Of a stretch of 64,000 nucleotides of DNA, positions 52,077 through 59,875 are shown one piece after another (positions within the stretch are counted from its first letter, which is position 1; every line of letters starts with the position of its first letter). The notes beneath the pieces are model-generated. The model had not been told where the DNA came from, did no database searches, and was given only the letters and a program-made list of their open reading frames with translations. The DNA is from Enterobacteriaceae bacterium UBA5654 (GTDB taxonomy: Bacteria > Pseudomonadota > Gammaproteobacteria > Enterobacterales > Enterobacteriaceae): NCBI GenBank assembly GCA_002421005.1, contig DIJC01000023.1:38894-102893 (forward strand). The letters run 5' to 3'. A program made the translations under genes and the position numbers.

Positions 52077-53087
52077 TTAACAAATTCGCGGCAGCGGTTC
52101 GGCATGGGGTAAATCCAGCGTCCGTTTCACGCCGTACAGCCCGGTAAGACGGACCCCTTTACGTTCAACAACTTCCCCTATGATAGCAGCATCGCGTCCC
52201 AGGGGGTGTGATTGAAGTTGTGCGAGTACGGTCTGCGCCGCTTCCCGACTGACGGCAATCACCAGTTTGCCTTCGTTGGCAAAATTCAGCGCGTCCAGCC
52301 CCAGCAGTTCGCAGACGCCGCGTACCGCGTCTTTTACCGGCAGATGCTGTTCCTGAAGTTCAATGCCCGCACCGCAGGCGGCGGCGAATTCATGCGCCAC
52401 CGCATTCACCCCGCCGCGCGTGGCGTCGCGCAGCGCTTTAATGCCCGGCGTGTGGCGCAGGGTCTGGATCAGCGGCGTCAGAACCGCACAGTCGCTGCTA
52501 AGCGCACCGTCCAGCCCAAGCTGTTCACGCAGGTTGAGGATCGTTGCGCCATGATCGCCGAGCGTCCCGCTGACCAGCAGCACGTCGCCTGCGGTGAGCG
52601 TCTGCGCGCCCCAGCGGATATTCGCCGGAATGGCACCCAGGCCCGCCGTATTGATAAACAGCTTATCCGCCGCACCGCGCGGCACCACTTTGGTATCGCC
52701 GGTAACGATGGCGATATCCGCTGCCTTTGCCGTTTGCGCCATGCTCGCCACCACCGCTTCCAGAGTCGCCATCTCCAGCCCTTCTTCCAGAATAAAACCG
52801 CAGGAAAGAAAGCGGGGGATCGCGCCGCTGACCGCCACATCGTTGGCGGTGCCGCAGACGGCCAGCTTGCCAATATTGCCGCCGGGGAAAAAAAGCGGGT
52901 CAATCACGTAGCTGTCGGTGGAGAAGGCCAGCCGGTCGCCGTGGGCGGTGAACCGGGCGAGATCCAGCCGCGCCTGATCTTCCTGCTCCGCCAGCCACGG
53001 GTTGGCGAACGCCTGCATAAACAGGTCGCTAATCAACTGCTGCATCGCCTGGCCTCCGCTGCCGTGGGCGATCTGAATACTTTTCAT
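52077..53087 (-). CDS. hypE: Hydrogenase maturation protein HypE (carbamoyl dehydratase)
   Basis: HypE turns a carbamoyl group on its C-terminal cysteine into a thiocyanate, the source of the two cyanide ligands of [NiFe] hydrogenase. The 336-residue protein equals E. coli and ends PRIC with the essential terminal cysteine. It has the PurM-like fold marks FPGGNIGKLAVCGTANDVA and ATRGGVNAVAHEFA. It overlaps hypD by four bases. Confidence 0.97.
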   Translation of the reverse strand: MKSIQIAHGSGGQAMQQLISDLFMQAFANPWLAEQEDQARLDLARFTAHGDRLAFSTDSYVIDPLFFPGGNIGKLAVCGTANDVAVSGAIPRFLSCGFILEEGLEMATLEAVVASMAQTAKAADIAIVTGDTKVVPRGAADKLFINTAGLGAIPANIRWGAQTLTAGDVLLVSGTLGDHGATILNLREQLGLDGALSSDCAVLTPLIQTLRHTPGIKALRDATRGGVNAVAHEFAAACGAGIELQEQHLPVKDAVRGVCELLGLDALNFANEGKLVIAVSREAAQTVLAQLQSHPLGRDAAIIGEVVERKGVRLTGLYGVKRTLDLPHAEPLPRIC

Positions 53088-54205
53088 GCTTCACATTCCT
53101 GACTACGGTATTGATACCAGGCGGCACAGGCTCCCTCGGAGGAAACCATCAGCGCGCCGAAAGCGCTCTGCGGATTGCAGGTGTTGCCGAACAGCGGGCA
53201 GTGGTGCGGCTTACAGCGTCCGGTTAACACGTCCCCGCAACGCGCGCGCGGATCGTCGCAGGTTTGCTGCCGGGCCGGGCGAAAATGCGCTTCGGCATCG
53301 AAACGCTGATACGGCGCGGTGAGCTGCACGCCGGAATCGGCAATCAGCCCCAGCCCGCGCCATTCGCTTTCGCCTTTCACCGCAAAGACATCGGCGATTG
53401 CCGCCTGCGCGCGTAAATTTCCGCTGTCCGGCACCACCCGACGGTACTGGTTTTCGACCTGGCTACGGGCCGCTATTTTCTGCTCAACCAGCATGTTCAC
53501 GCCTTGCAATAGATCAAGCGGTTCGAATCCCGCCACCACCAGCGGGCGCTGATAGCGATCGGCAATAAAGCCGTAGGCGTCCACGCCAATCACCATGCTG
53601 ACGTGACCGGGAGCAAGAAACGCATCAATACCGTTATCCGGCTGCTCAAGCAAACTGCGCAGGGTGGGGATCAGCGTAATATGCTGACAAAAAAAGAAAA
53701 AGTTTTCGACGTTTTGCGCCAGCGCCTGTTGAAGGGTGATGGCGGTGGCGGGCATGGTGGTTTCAAACCCCAGTCCGAAAAACACCACTTTGCGCGTCGG
53801 ATTCGCCTGCGCCAGCTTCAGCGCGTCCATAGGCGAGTAAACGATGCGCACGTCCGCGCCGCGCGCTTTCGCCTGCATCAGCGAGCCGTTTTTTCCCGGC
53901 ACCCGCAGCGCATCGCCAAAGGTGCAAAAAATCACCTCCGGGTGGCTGGCGATTTCCAGGCAGGCATCAATACGGCCCATCGGCAGCACGCATACCGGGC
54001 AGCCGGGGCCGTGAATAAATTCAATGTTGTCAGGAAGAAGCTGGTCGAGGCCAAATTTAAAAATGGCGTGAGTGTGGCCGCCGCAGACTTCCATAATCCG
54101 CAGCGGGCGTGCGGCGGTATGATCCAAATGCACCGCCCGCGCTTTCAGGTGGGTAATCAATTGCATCACCTGTTCCGGGGCGCGGTATTCGTCAACGAAG
54201 CGCAT
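53084..54205 (-). CDS. hypD: Hydrogenase maturation iron-sulfur protein HypD
   Basis: HypD with HypC assembles the Fe(CN)2CO group. The 373-residue protein has the conserved EVCGGHTHAIFK near residue 40, GPGCPVCVLPMGR near 70, and the C-terminal cysteine cluster (CDDPRARCGDVLTGRC, then CPLFGNTC) that holds a [4Fe-4S]. It shares one base with hypC and four with hypE. Confidence 0.97.
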   Translation of the reverse strand: MRFVDEYRAPEQVMQLITHLKARAVHLDHTAARPLRIMEVCGGHTHAIFKFGLDQLLPDNIEFIHGPGCPVCVLPMGRIDACLEIASHPEVIFCTFGDALRVPGKNGSLMQAKARGADVRIVYSPMDALKLAQANPTRKVVFFGLGFETTMPATAITLQQALAQNVENFFFFCQHITLIPTLRSLLEQPDNGIDAFLAPGHVSMVIGVDAYGFIADRYQRPLVVAGFEPLDLLQGVNMLVEQKIAARSQVENQYRRVVPDSGNLRAQAAIADVFAVKGESEWRGLGLIADSGVQLTAPYQRFDAEAHFRPARQQTCDDPRARCGDVLTGRCKPHHCPLFGNTCNPQSAFGALMVSSEGACAAWYQYRSQECEA

Positions 54206-54477
54206 TATTGTTCCTCGCCATACAGTAGCGCCCCGACGTCCGGCTCGACTTCAAACATGTTTTGCAGCGCGTCGAGGGTATCGCGTGCTTCCGCCTCGTT
54301 GATGATGCTCATCGCAAAGCCGACGTGGACCAGCACCCACTGACCGAGGCGCGGCTCGCCGTGTTCATCGATGCTGCCGACCAGCGTCAGATCGACGTCA
54401 CGCTGGATGCCGCAGACGTCAACCTTCGCCAGATTGCCGTCAATGGTGCGGATTTGACCGGGTACGCCTATGCACAT
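54205..54477 (-). CDS. hypC: Hydrogenase maturation chaperone HypC
   Basis: HypC carries the iron centre with HypD and delivers it to the HycE precursor. The 90-residue protein begins MCIGVPGQI with the essential Cys2 and has the family stretch LGQWVLVHVGFAMSIINE. It overlaps hypB by ten bases and abuts hypD. Confidence 0.97.
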   Translation of the reverse strand: MCIGVPGQIRTIDGNLAKVDVCGIQRDVDLTLVGSIDEHGEPRLGQWVLVHVGFAMSIINEAEARDTLDALQNMFEVEPDVGALLYGEEQ

Positions 54478-55340
54478 CGTTGCGCCTCCAGCCAGGCGAG
54501 CCAGCGATCCATGCCTTCGCCGCTGGTGGCGGACACCAGCAAAATGTCAATATCCGGGTTCACTTCGCGGGCGGCGGCAAGGCATTTTTCCACGTCGAAA
54601 TTCAGGTACGGCAGCAGATCCACTTTGTTAAGCAGCATCAGCGAGGCGGCGGCAAACATATGCGGATATTTCAGCGGCTTGTCCTCGCCTTCGGTGACGG
54701 AAAGCACCGCCACCTTCGCGCGCTCGCCGAGATCGAAACTCGCCGGGCACACCAGGTTGCCGACGTTCTCGATAAACAAAATGCCGCCATCCGCCAGCGG
54801 CAGGCGCGGGGCGGCATCGGCGATCATCTGCGCGTCCAGATGGCACCCCTTCCCGGTATTGACCTGAATCGCCGGTGTGCCGGTGGCGCGGATGCGTGCG
54901 GCGTCGTTGACCGTCTGCTGATCGCCTTCAATGACCGCGCAGGGCACGCGCGCTTTCAGCCGCAGCAGCGTTTCGGTCAGCAGCGTGGTTTTACCGGAAC
55001 CAGGGCTGGAAACCAGGTTCAGCACCAGATGCTGGCGGGCGGCAAAGCGCGCGCGGTTGCGGGCGGCAAGCTGGTTGTTTTTATCCAGCACGTTGATTTC
55101 GACTTCCAGCATCCGTTTCTGACTGATGCCGGGCGCATGGGTGCCCGCTTCGCCATGACCGTAGTGCAGGTCGCCGCTGTCAGACTGTTGCGGTTGAAAG
55201 TCCGGGGCTTTCACGCCGGTGATGGTTAACGCCGGGCGGGAGGCGGGGGCAAACGGCGCGCTGCGAAACGCGGAGTGGGGGTTGTGCTCATCGCCTTCTA
55301 TATACAGGTTGCCTTGCGCGCAGCCGCATGTGGTACACAT
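54468..55340 (-). CDS. hypB: Hydrogenase nickel-insertion GTPase HypB
   Basis: HypB hydrolyses GTP during nickel delivery to the hydrogenase large subunit. The 290-residue protein has the N-terminal high-affinity nickel site MCTTCGC, a linker, and the G-domain with P-loop SSPGSGKTTLL near residue 115 and the Cys/His metal site near GKGCHLD. A histidine-rich nickel-storage stretch is absent, as in E. coli. Starts three bases after hypA ends. Confidence 0.97.
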   Translation of the reverse strand: MCTTCGCAQGNLYIEGDEHNPHSAFRSAPFAPASRPALTITGVKAPDFQPQQSDSGDLHYGHGEAGTHAPGISQKRMLEVEINVLDKNNQLAARNRARFAARQHLVLNLVSSPGSGKTTLLTETLLRLKARVPCAVIEGDQQTVNDAARIRATGTPAIQVNTGKGCHLDAQMIADAAPRLPLADGGILFIENVGNLVCPASFDLGERAKVAVLSVTEGEDKPLKYPHMFAAASLMLLNKVDLLPYLNFDVEKCLAAAREVNPDIDILLVSATSGEGMDRWLAWLEAQRCA

Positions 55341-55343
55341 AAT

Positions 55344-55694
55344 TTACTCCTGATCGATTTCAAGACGCTGGATCTGTAAGCCGTCGTCGGCCACGATGCG
55401 CAGCGCGTCGCTCTGGCACTGTGGGCAGCGGCGGACGTGCTGTGACACCAGCCGCACATACTGCTGACAGGTTTCGCACCAGCACTCAGCCTGCTGTTCT
55501 TCGACATGCAGTTCACAGCCTTCCGCCAGCGTGCCACGGCAGACCAAATCAAAACAAAAGGTCAGCGCGGCAGGCTCCACGCAGGAAAACGCGCCGACTT
55601 TCAGCCATACCCCGGTGACACGTTTTGCGCCGTGTGCCGCAGCCTGCTGTTCAATGATTTCCAGCGCCCGCTGGCAGAGGGTGATTTCGTGCAT
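55344..55694 (-). CDS. hypA: Hydrogenase nickel metallochaperone HypA
   Basis: HypA binds nickel through its N-terminus and works with HypB. From ATG 55694 (MHEITLCQRAL) the protein is 116 residues, the E. coli length; the longer upstream frame would delete the required N-terminal His2 and run through the sigma-54 promoter. Two CxxC pairs (CWCETC and CPQC) form the zinc ribbon. It heads the hypABCDE operon, divergent from hycA. Confidence 0.97.
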   Translation of the reverse strand: MHEITLCQRALEIIEQQAAAHGAKRVTGVWLKVGAFSCVEPAALTFCFDLVCRGTLAEGCELHVEEQQAECWCETCQQYVRLVSQHVRRCPQCQSDALRIVADDGLQIQRLEIDQE

Positions 55695-55724
55695 AACGCC
55701 TCCCGGTATTAGATGCCCCGTTAA

Positions 55725-55740
55725 TGCAATATCAGTGCCA
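55725..55740 (-). promoter_or_regulatory. Sigma-54 promoter of hypA
   Basis: On the minus strand TGGCAC-TGATA-TTGCA is a perfect -24/-12 consensus, ending 31 bases before the hypA ATG. FhlA-like sites lie upstream at 55767-55805. Confidence 0.85.
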
Positions 55741-55766
55741 GTTAATAAAAGAAGAAAGCGGAAATC

Positions 55767-55805
55767 TGTCGGTGACGATGTCGAGATGACGATATGACAT
55801 GTCAA
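55767..55805. promoter_or_regulatory. FhlA-like activator sites between hypA and hycA
   Basis: TGTCG at 55767 and 55779, TGACG at 55787 and TGACATGTCA at 55795-55804 form a cluster of the TGTCG/TGACA type reported for FhlA (from memory). It lies about 50-90 bases from both sigma-54 promoters. The A/T-rich stretch 55806-55845 between the cluster and the hycA promoter could bind IHF. Confidence 0.6.
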
Positions 55806-55855
55806 TAATTCGTGCGTTTTTATATAAATTATTTATAAATCATCCACTTAAAAAT

Positions 55856-55871
55856 TGGCATGGAACGTGCT
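55856..55871 (+). promoter_or_regulatory. Sigma-54 promoter of hycA
   Basis: TGGCATGGAACGTGCT keeps the invariant GG and GC at the right 12-base spacing with two departures from consensus (TGGCAC, TTGCA). It ends 36 bases before the hycA start. Confidence 0.75.
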
Positions 55872-55907
55872 TAAACAGGCTGGTCTCTTTCAACCGGGTA
55901 ACCTGAC

Positions 55908-56375
55908 ATGACTATTTGGGAAATTAGCGAGAAGGCGGATTACATCGCGAATCGACACCGTCGCCAGCAGGATCAGTGGCGCATCTACTGCAACTCTTTG
56001 GTTCAGGGGCTCACCCTGTCTAAAGCCCGTCTGCATCACGCCATGAGCTGCGCGCCGGAAAAAGATCTCTGTTTTGTGCTGTTTGAGCACTTCACAATTT
56101 ACGTCACTCTGGCGCCAGGCTTTAACAGTCACACCATCGAGTATTACGTTGAGACAAGGGATGGTCAGGATAAGCAACTGATTGCACAGGCATTGTTAAC
56201 CAGCGACGGTAAAGTCGATGGCCGCGTTGACAGCCAGGATCGTGAGCAGGTGCTGGAACATTATCTGGAAAAAATCGCCTCCGTGTATGACAGCCTGTAT
56301 GCGGCGCTGGAAAACGATCTTCCTGTTGATTTAAGCCAACTGGTGAACAAACAGGGACAGGCCACGCTGGCCTGA
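55908..56375 (+). CDS. hycA: Formate hydrogenlyase regulatory protein HycA
   Basis: HycA counteracts FhlA and lowers hyc and hyp transcription. The 155-residue protein (E. coli 153) has the same start (MTIWEISEKADYIANRHRR) and the stretches ITYVTLAPGF-like IYVTLAPGFNSHTIEYYVET and EQVLEHYLEKIASVYDSLY. It shows no DNA-binding motif. First gene of the hyc operon, 82 bases before hycB; that gap holds a second FhlA-like cluster. Confidence 0.95.
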   Translation: MTIWEISEKADYIANRHRRQQDQWRIYCNSLVQGLTLSKARLHHAMSCAPEKDLCFVLFEHFTIYVTLAPGFNSHTIEYYVETRDGQDKQLIAQALLTSDGKVDGRVDSQDREQVLEHYLEKIASVYDSLYAALENDLPVDLSQLVNKQGQATLA

Positions 56376-56384
56376 AGTTACGCG

Positions 56385-56438
56385 TGTCGACAAGTGTCGA
56401 AGATGACAGTTGTCGGCATGATTTCGTCAAAAATGACT
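56385..56438 (+). promoter_or_regulatory. FhlA-like site cluster in the hycA-hycB gap
   Basis: TGTCG at 56385, 56395 and 56411 and TGACA at 56404 are packed within 31 bases; CGTCA and TGAC follow near 56424-56436. In E. coli FhlA is known to bind between hycA and hycB and help activate the upstream promoter. Confidence 0.6.
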
Positions 56439-56457
56439 ATCACCTGAGGAATGCCTG

Positions 56458-57066
56458 GTGAATCGTTTTGTAATTGCTGACTCCACCGTCTGCATTGGCT
56501 GTCGCACCTGTGAGGCCGCCTGCGCAGAGACGCACCGGCAGCACGGTTTGCAAGCTATGCCGCGCCTGCGCGTAATGCGTAATGAAAAAGAATCTGCCCC
56601 GCAGCTTTGTCACCACTGTGAGGATGCGCCCTGTGCCGGTGTTTGTCCGGTCAATGCCATCAACCGCGTTGACGGCGCGATCCAGCTCAATGAGAGCCTG
56701 TGCGTAAGCTGCAAACTGTGCGGTATTGCCTGCCCGTTCGGGGCCATCGAATTTTCCGGCAGTCGCCCGCTGCACGTTCCGGCGAATGTGAATACCCCCA
56801 AAGCGCCGCCTGCGCCTCCCGCGCCTGCCCGCGTCAGTACGCTGCTGGACTGGGTGCCCGGCGTGCGCGCTATCGGCGTGAAATGCGACCTTTGCCATTT
56901 TGATGAGCAGGGTCCGGCCTGCGTGCGTACCTGTCCGACCAACGCGCTGATGCTGGTGGATAACCGGGATATCAAACTCGCCAGCAAGCGCAAGCGCGCG
57001 CTGACGATCAACACCGACTTCGGCGATTTGTCGCTGTTTCAGTCGCAAAGCGGGGAGGCGAAATGA
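56458..57066 (+). CDS. hycB: Formate hydrogenlyase electron-transfer ferredoxin HycB
   Basis: HycB links formate dehydrogenase H to the hydrogenase-3 core. The 202-residue protein starts with GTG 56458 and has binding motifs for four [4Fe-4S] clusters in order: CIGCRTCEAAC, CHHCEDAPCAGVC, CVSCKLCGIAC and CDLCHF...CVRTC. The Pro/Ala-rich stretch near residue 110 is a linker. It overlaps hycC by four bases. Confidence 0.96.
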   Translation: MNRFVIADSTVCIGCRTCEAACAETHRQHGLQAMPRLRVMRNEKESAPQLCHHCEDAPCAGVCPVNAINRVDGAIQLNESLCVSCKLCGIACPFGAIEFSGSRPLHVPANVNTPKAPPAPPAPARVSTLLDWVPGVRAIGVKCDLCHFDEQGPACVRTCPTNALMLVDNRDIKLASKRKRALTINTDFGDLSLFQSQSGEAK

Positions 57067-58934
57067 ACGCGGCTTCTTTAATTGACCAGGCGGTGCTGTG
57101 GTATGCGGCAAGCGCGGTGCTGGGGTTAGTGTTTTACCGCTCGACGTGGCTGAGCGGGGCGATTGCCGGTATCGGCGGCGCGGTCGCCAGCGTGATGACG
57201 GCGGTGGCGGGCTTTATGGCTCTGCTGAATCCGTCATTAACGAGCTGGCCTGCATTTAATGGCGACATGCCCTTTCTCCATTTTTCTCTGTTTTTTCGTC
57301 TCTCAGCCATAAGCGCGACCTGGCTTATCGCCATCGGCTTATCCGCCTTTCTGGTCAGCGTGTTTACCATTGACTGGCAGCGTCATGCGCAGGCGAAAGC
57401 AAACGGCTTTCTGATCAACCTGCTGCTGGCGGCGGCCGTTTGCGCGGTCGTGGCGGCGCATCTGGACACCCTGGTGATCATGGCGGAAATCATGGCGCTG
57501 TGCGCCGCGTTTCTTACCGGATGCGCGCAGTCGGGCCGGTTGTGGTTTGCGCTGGGCCGCCTGGGAACGCTGCTGCTGGCGATCGCCTGCTGGCTGGTCT
57601 GGCAGCGCTACGGCACGCTGGACATCAGTGCGTTAAGTGGCTTTTTCATCAATACCGGTTCTGCCGATGGGCCAGCCGCTTTTGAGGCGGATATCTGGTT
57701 ATTGTGGCTGGTGGGATTTGGTCTGCTGGCGGGGATTATTCCTCTGCACGGCTGGGTGCCGCAGGCGCATGCCAATGCCAGCGCGCCTGCCGCCGCGCTG
57801 TTTTCTACGGTGGTGATGAAAGTCGGCGTGCTGGGGATGCTGGTGATGCCCATGGCCTGCGCGCAGGTGCCGCTGTGGTGGGGCGTTTTAGTGCTGGTGC
57901 TGGGGATGATCACCGCCTTTGTCGGCGGTCTGTATGCGCTGATGGAACATAATATTCAGCGTCTGCTGGCGTACCATACCCTGGAAAATATCGGCATTAT
58001 CCTGCTGGGACTGGGGGCCGGGCTGGTCGGTGCCGCGCTGCATAATCAGTCTCTGATGGTGCTCGGCATGGTCGGCGGGCTCTACCACATGATCAACCAC
58101 AGCCTGTTTAAAACCACCCTGTTCCTCGGCGCTGGCGCGGTCTGGTTCCGTACCGGGCATCGCGATATCGAAAAACTCGGCGGTATCGGTAAGAAAATGC
58201 CGCTGATTTCGCTGGCGATGCTGGTCGGCCTGATGGCGATGGCGGCGCTGCCGCCGCTTAACGGCTTTGCGGGCGAGTGGGTGATTTATCAATCGTTCTT
58301 CAAACTCAGCGTCAGCGGCTCGTTTATCGGCTGCCTGCTGGGGCCGTTGCTGGCGGTCGGGCTGGCGATCACCGGGGCGCTGGCGGTGATGTGTATGGCG
58401 AAAGTCTACGGCGTCACCTTCCTTGGCGCGCCGCGCACGGCGGAGGCGGAGAACGCGACCGCTGCGCCGTGGCTGATGACCGCGAGCGTTGTCGTTGCGG
58501 CGTTGTGCTGTATTGCGGGCGGCGTGGCCTCACCGTGGCTGCTGGAAATGGTCGCGGGCGCTTTCCGGGCGACGGGAACGCTAACGGCGTCGTCGCAGGT
58601 ATACGCACCAACCATCACTCTGCTGCTGATCGCCTGCCCGCTGGCACCGTTCATCATGATGCTGATATTCAAAGGCGATCGCCTGGCGCACCGCTCTCGC
58701 GGTCCGGCGTGGGTGTGCGGCTACGATCACGAAAAATCGATGGTGATCACCGCTCACGGTTTCGCGATGCCGGTGAAAGCCGCGTTTGCTCCGGTTTTAA
58801 AACTGCGCACGCTGTTCAATCCCGCGCGCTTTATTCCCGGCTGGCAGTGCGCGGGCACCGCCGTCTTGTTCCGCCGTATTGCGCTGGTTGAACTGGCGGT
58901 GCTGGTGGTGGTTGTCGTGATGCGAGGAGCCTGA
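57063..58934 (+). CDS. hycC: Formate hydrogenlyase membrane subunit HycC
   Basis: HycC is the large proton-pump-like membrane subunit, related to NuoL/M/N and Mrp antiporters. The 623-residue protein (E. coli 608) is very hydrophobic, with about 14-16 membrane helices. It shows the family core GWVPQAHANASAPAAALFSTVVMKVGVLGM and NIQRLLAYHTLENIG, including the conserved lysine and histidine residues of the antiporter channel. The extra C-terminal residues lie in a hydrophobic end (LVELAVLVVVVVMRGA). Two bases separate it from hycD. Confidence 0.95.
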   Translation: MNAASLIDQAVLWYAASAVLGLVFYRSTWLSGAIAGIGGAVASVMTAVAGFMALLNPSLTSWPAFNGDMPFLHFSLFFRLSAISATWLIAIGLSAFLVSVFTIDWQRHAQAKANGFLINLLLAAAVCAVVAAHLDTLVIMAEIMALCAAFLTGCAQSGRLWFALGRLGTLLLAIACWLVWQRYGTLDISALSGFFINTGSADGPAAFEADIWLLWLVGFGLLAGIIPLHGWVPQAHANASAPAAALFSTVVMKVGVLGMLVMPMACAQVPLWWGVLVLVLGMITAFVGGLYALMEHNIQRLLAYHTLENIGIILLGLGAGLVGAALHNQSLMVLGMVGGLYHMINHSLFKTTLFLGAGAVWFRTGHRDIEKLGGIGKKMPLISLAMLVGLMAMAALPPLNGFAGEWVIYQSFFKLSVSGSFIGCLLGPLLAVGLAITGALAVMCMAKVYGVTFLGAPRTAEAENATAAPWLMTASVVVAALCCIAGGVASPWLLEMVAGAFRATGTLTASSQVYAPTITLLLIACPLAPFIMMLIFKGDRLAHRSRGPAWVCGYDHEKSMVITAHGFAMPVKAAFAPVLKLRTLFNPARFIPGWQCAGTAVLFRRIALVELAVLVVVVVMRGA

Positions 58935-58936
58935 AA

Positions 58937-59863
58937 ATGAGCCATCTTCTATCGTTAATCCAGGCGCTGGTGCTGTTTGCCGCCGCGCCGCTGCTGGCTG
59001 GCGTGACCCGTGTGGCGCGCGCCCGGCTGCATAACCGTCGTGGGCCTGGCGTGCTTCAGGAGTACCGCGACATCCTCAAACTGCTGGGCCGTCAGAGCGT
59101 CGCGCCTGACGCCTCCGGCTGGGTGTTTCGCGCCACACCGTTTGTGATGGCGGGCGTGATGCTGACCATCGCCGCCGCGCTGCCGGTGGTGACGGTCTAT
59201 TCGCCGCTGGCGCAGGTGGGCGACCTGATCACCCTGATCTACCTGTTTGCCGTCGCCCGTTTCTTCTTTGCTGTTTCAGGTCTGGATACCGGTAGCCCGT
59301 TTACCGCCATCGGCGCGAGCCGCGAGGCGATCCTCGGCGTGCTGGTCGAACCGATGCTGCTGCTCGGCCTGTGGGTCGCGGCACAGGTGGCGGGTTCCAC
59401 CCATATCAGCATGATTGTCAGCACCATTTATGACTGGCCGGTTCCGTACAGCCTGCCGCTGCTGCTGGCGCTTTGTGCCTGCGCCTTCGCCACCTATATC
59501 GAAATGGGCAAGCTGCCGTTCGACCTGGCGGAAGCGGAGCAGGAGTTGCAGGAAGGTCCGCTGTCAGAATACAGCGGAAGCGGCTTCGGGGTGATGAAGT
59601 GGGCGATCAGCCTGAAACAGTTAGTGGTACTGCAAATGTTTGTCGGCGTCTTTATCCCGTGGGGACAGATGGTGACGTTCAGCGCGGGCGGCCTGCTGCT
59701 GGCGATTGTCGTCGCCGTAGTCAAGCTGGTGGTGGGCGTTTTGATTATCGCCCTGTTTGAAAACAGCATGGCGCGTCTGCGTCTGGATCTTACCGGGCGC
59801 ATTACCTGGGCCGGTTTTGGCTTCGCGTTTTTAGCCTTCGTCTCCCTGCTGGCGACGTTTTAA
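58937..59863 (+). CDS. hycD: Formate hydrogenlyase membrane subunit HycD (NuoH-like)
   Basis: HycD anchors the soluble hydrogenase arm to the membrane and corresponds to complex I NuoH. The 308-residue protein has eight or so membrane segments, the cytoplasmic ARLHNRRGPGVLQEYRDILKL loop and LPFDLAEAEQELQEG, a conserved acidic loop of NuoH-type subunits. It is 12 bases before hycE. Confidence 0.96.
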   Translation: MSHLLSLIQALVLFAAAPLLAGVTRVARARLHNRRGPGVLQEYRDILKLLGRQSVAPDASGWVFRATPFVMAGVMLTIAAALPVVTVYSPLAQVGDLITLIYLFAVARFFFAVSGLDTGSPFTAIGASREAILGVLVEPMLLLGLWVAAQVAGSTHISMIVSTIYDWPVPYSLPLLLALCACAFATYIEMGKLPFDLAEAEQELQEGPLSEYSGSGFGVMKWAISLKQLVVLQMFVGVFIPWGQMVTFSAGGLLLAIVVAVVKLVVGVLIIALFENSMARLRLDLTGRITWAGFGFAFLAFVSLLATF

Positions 59864-59875
59864 GAGAGTTTGAGC

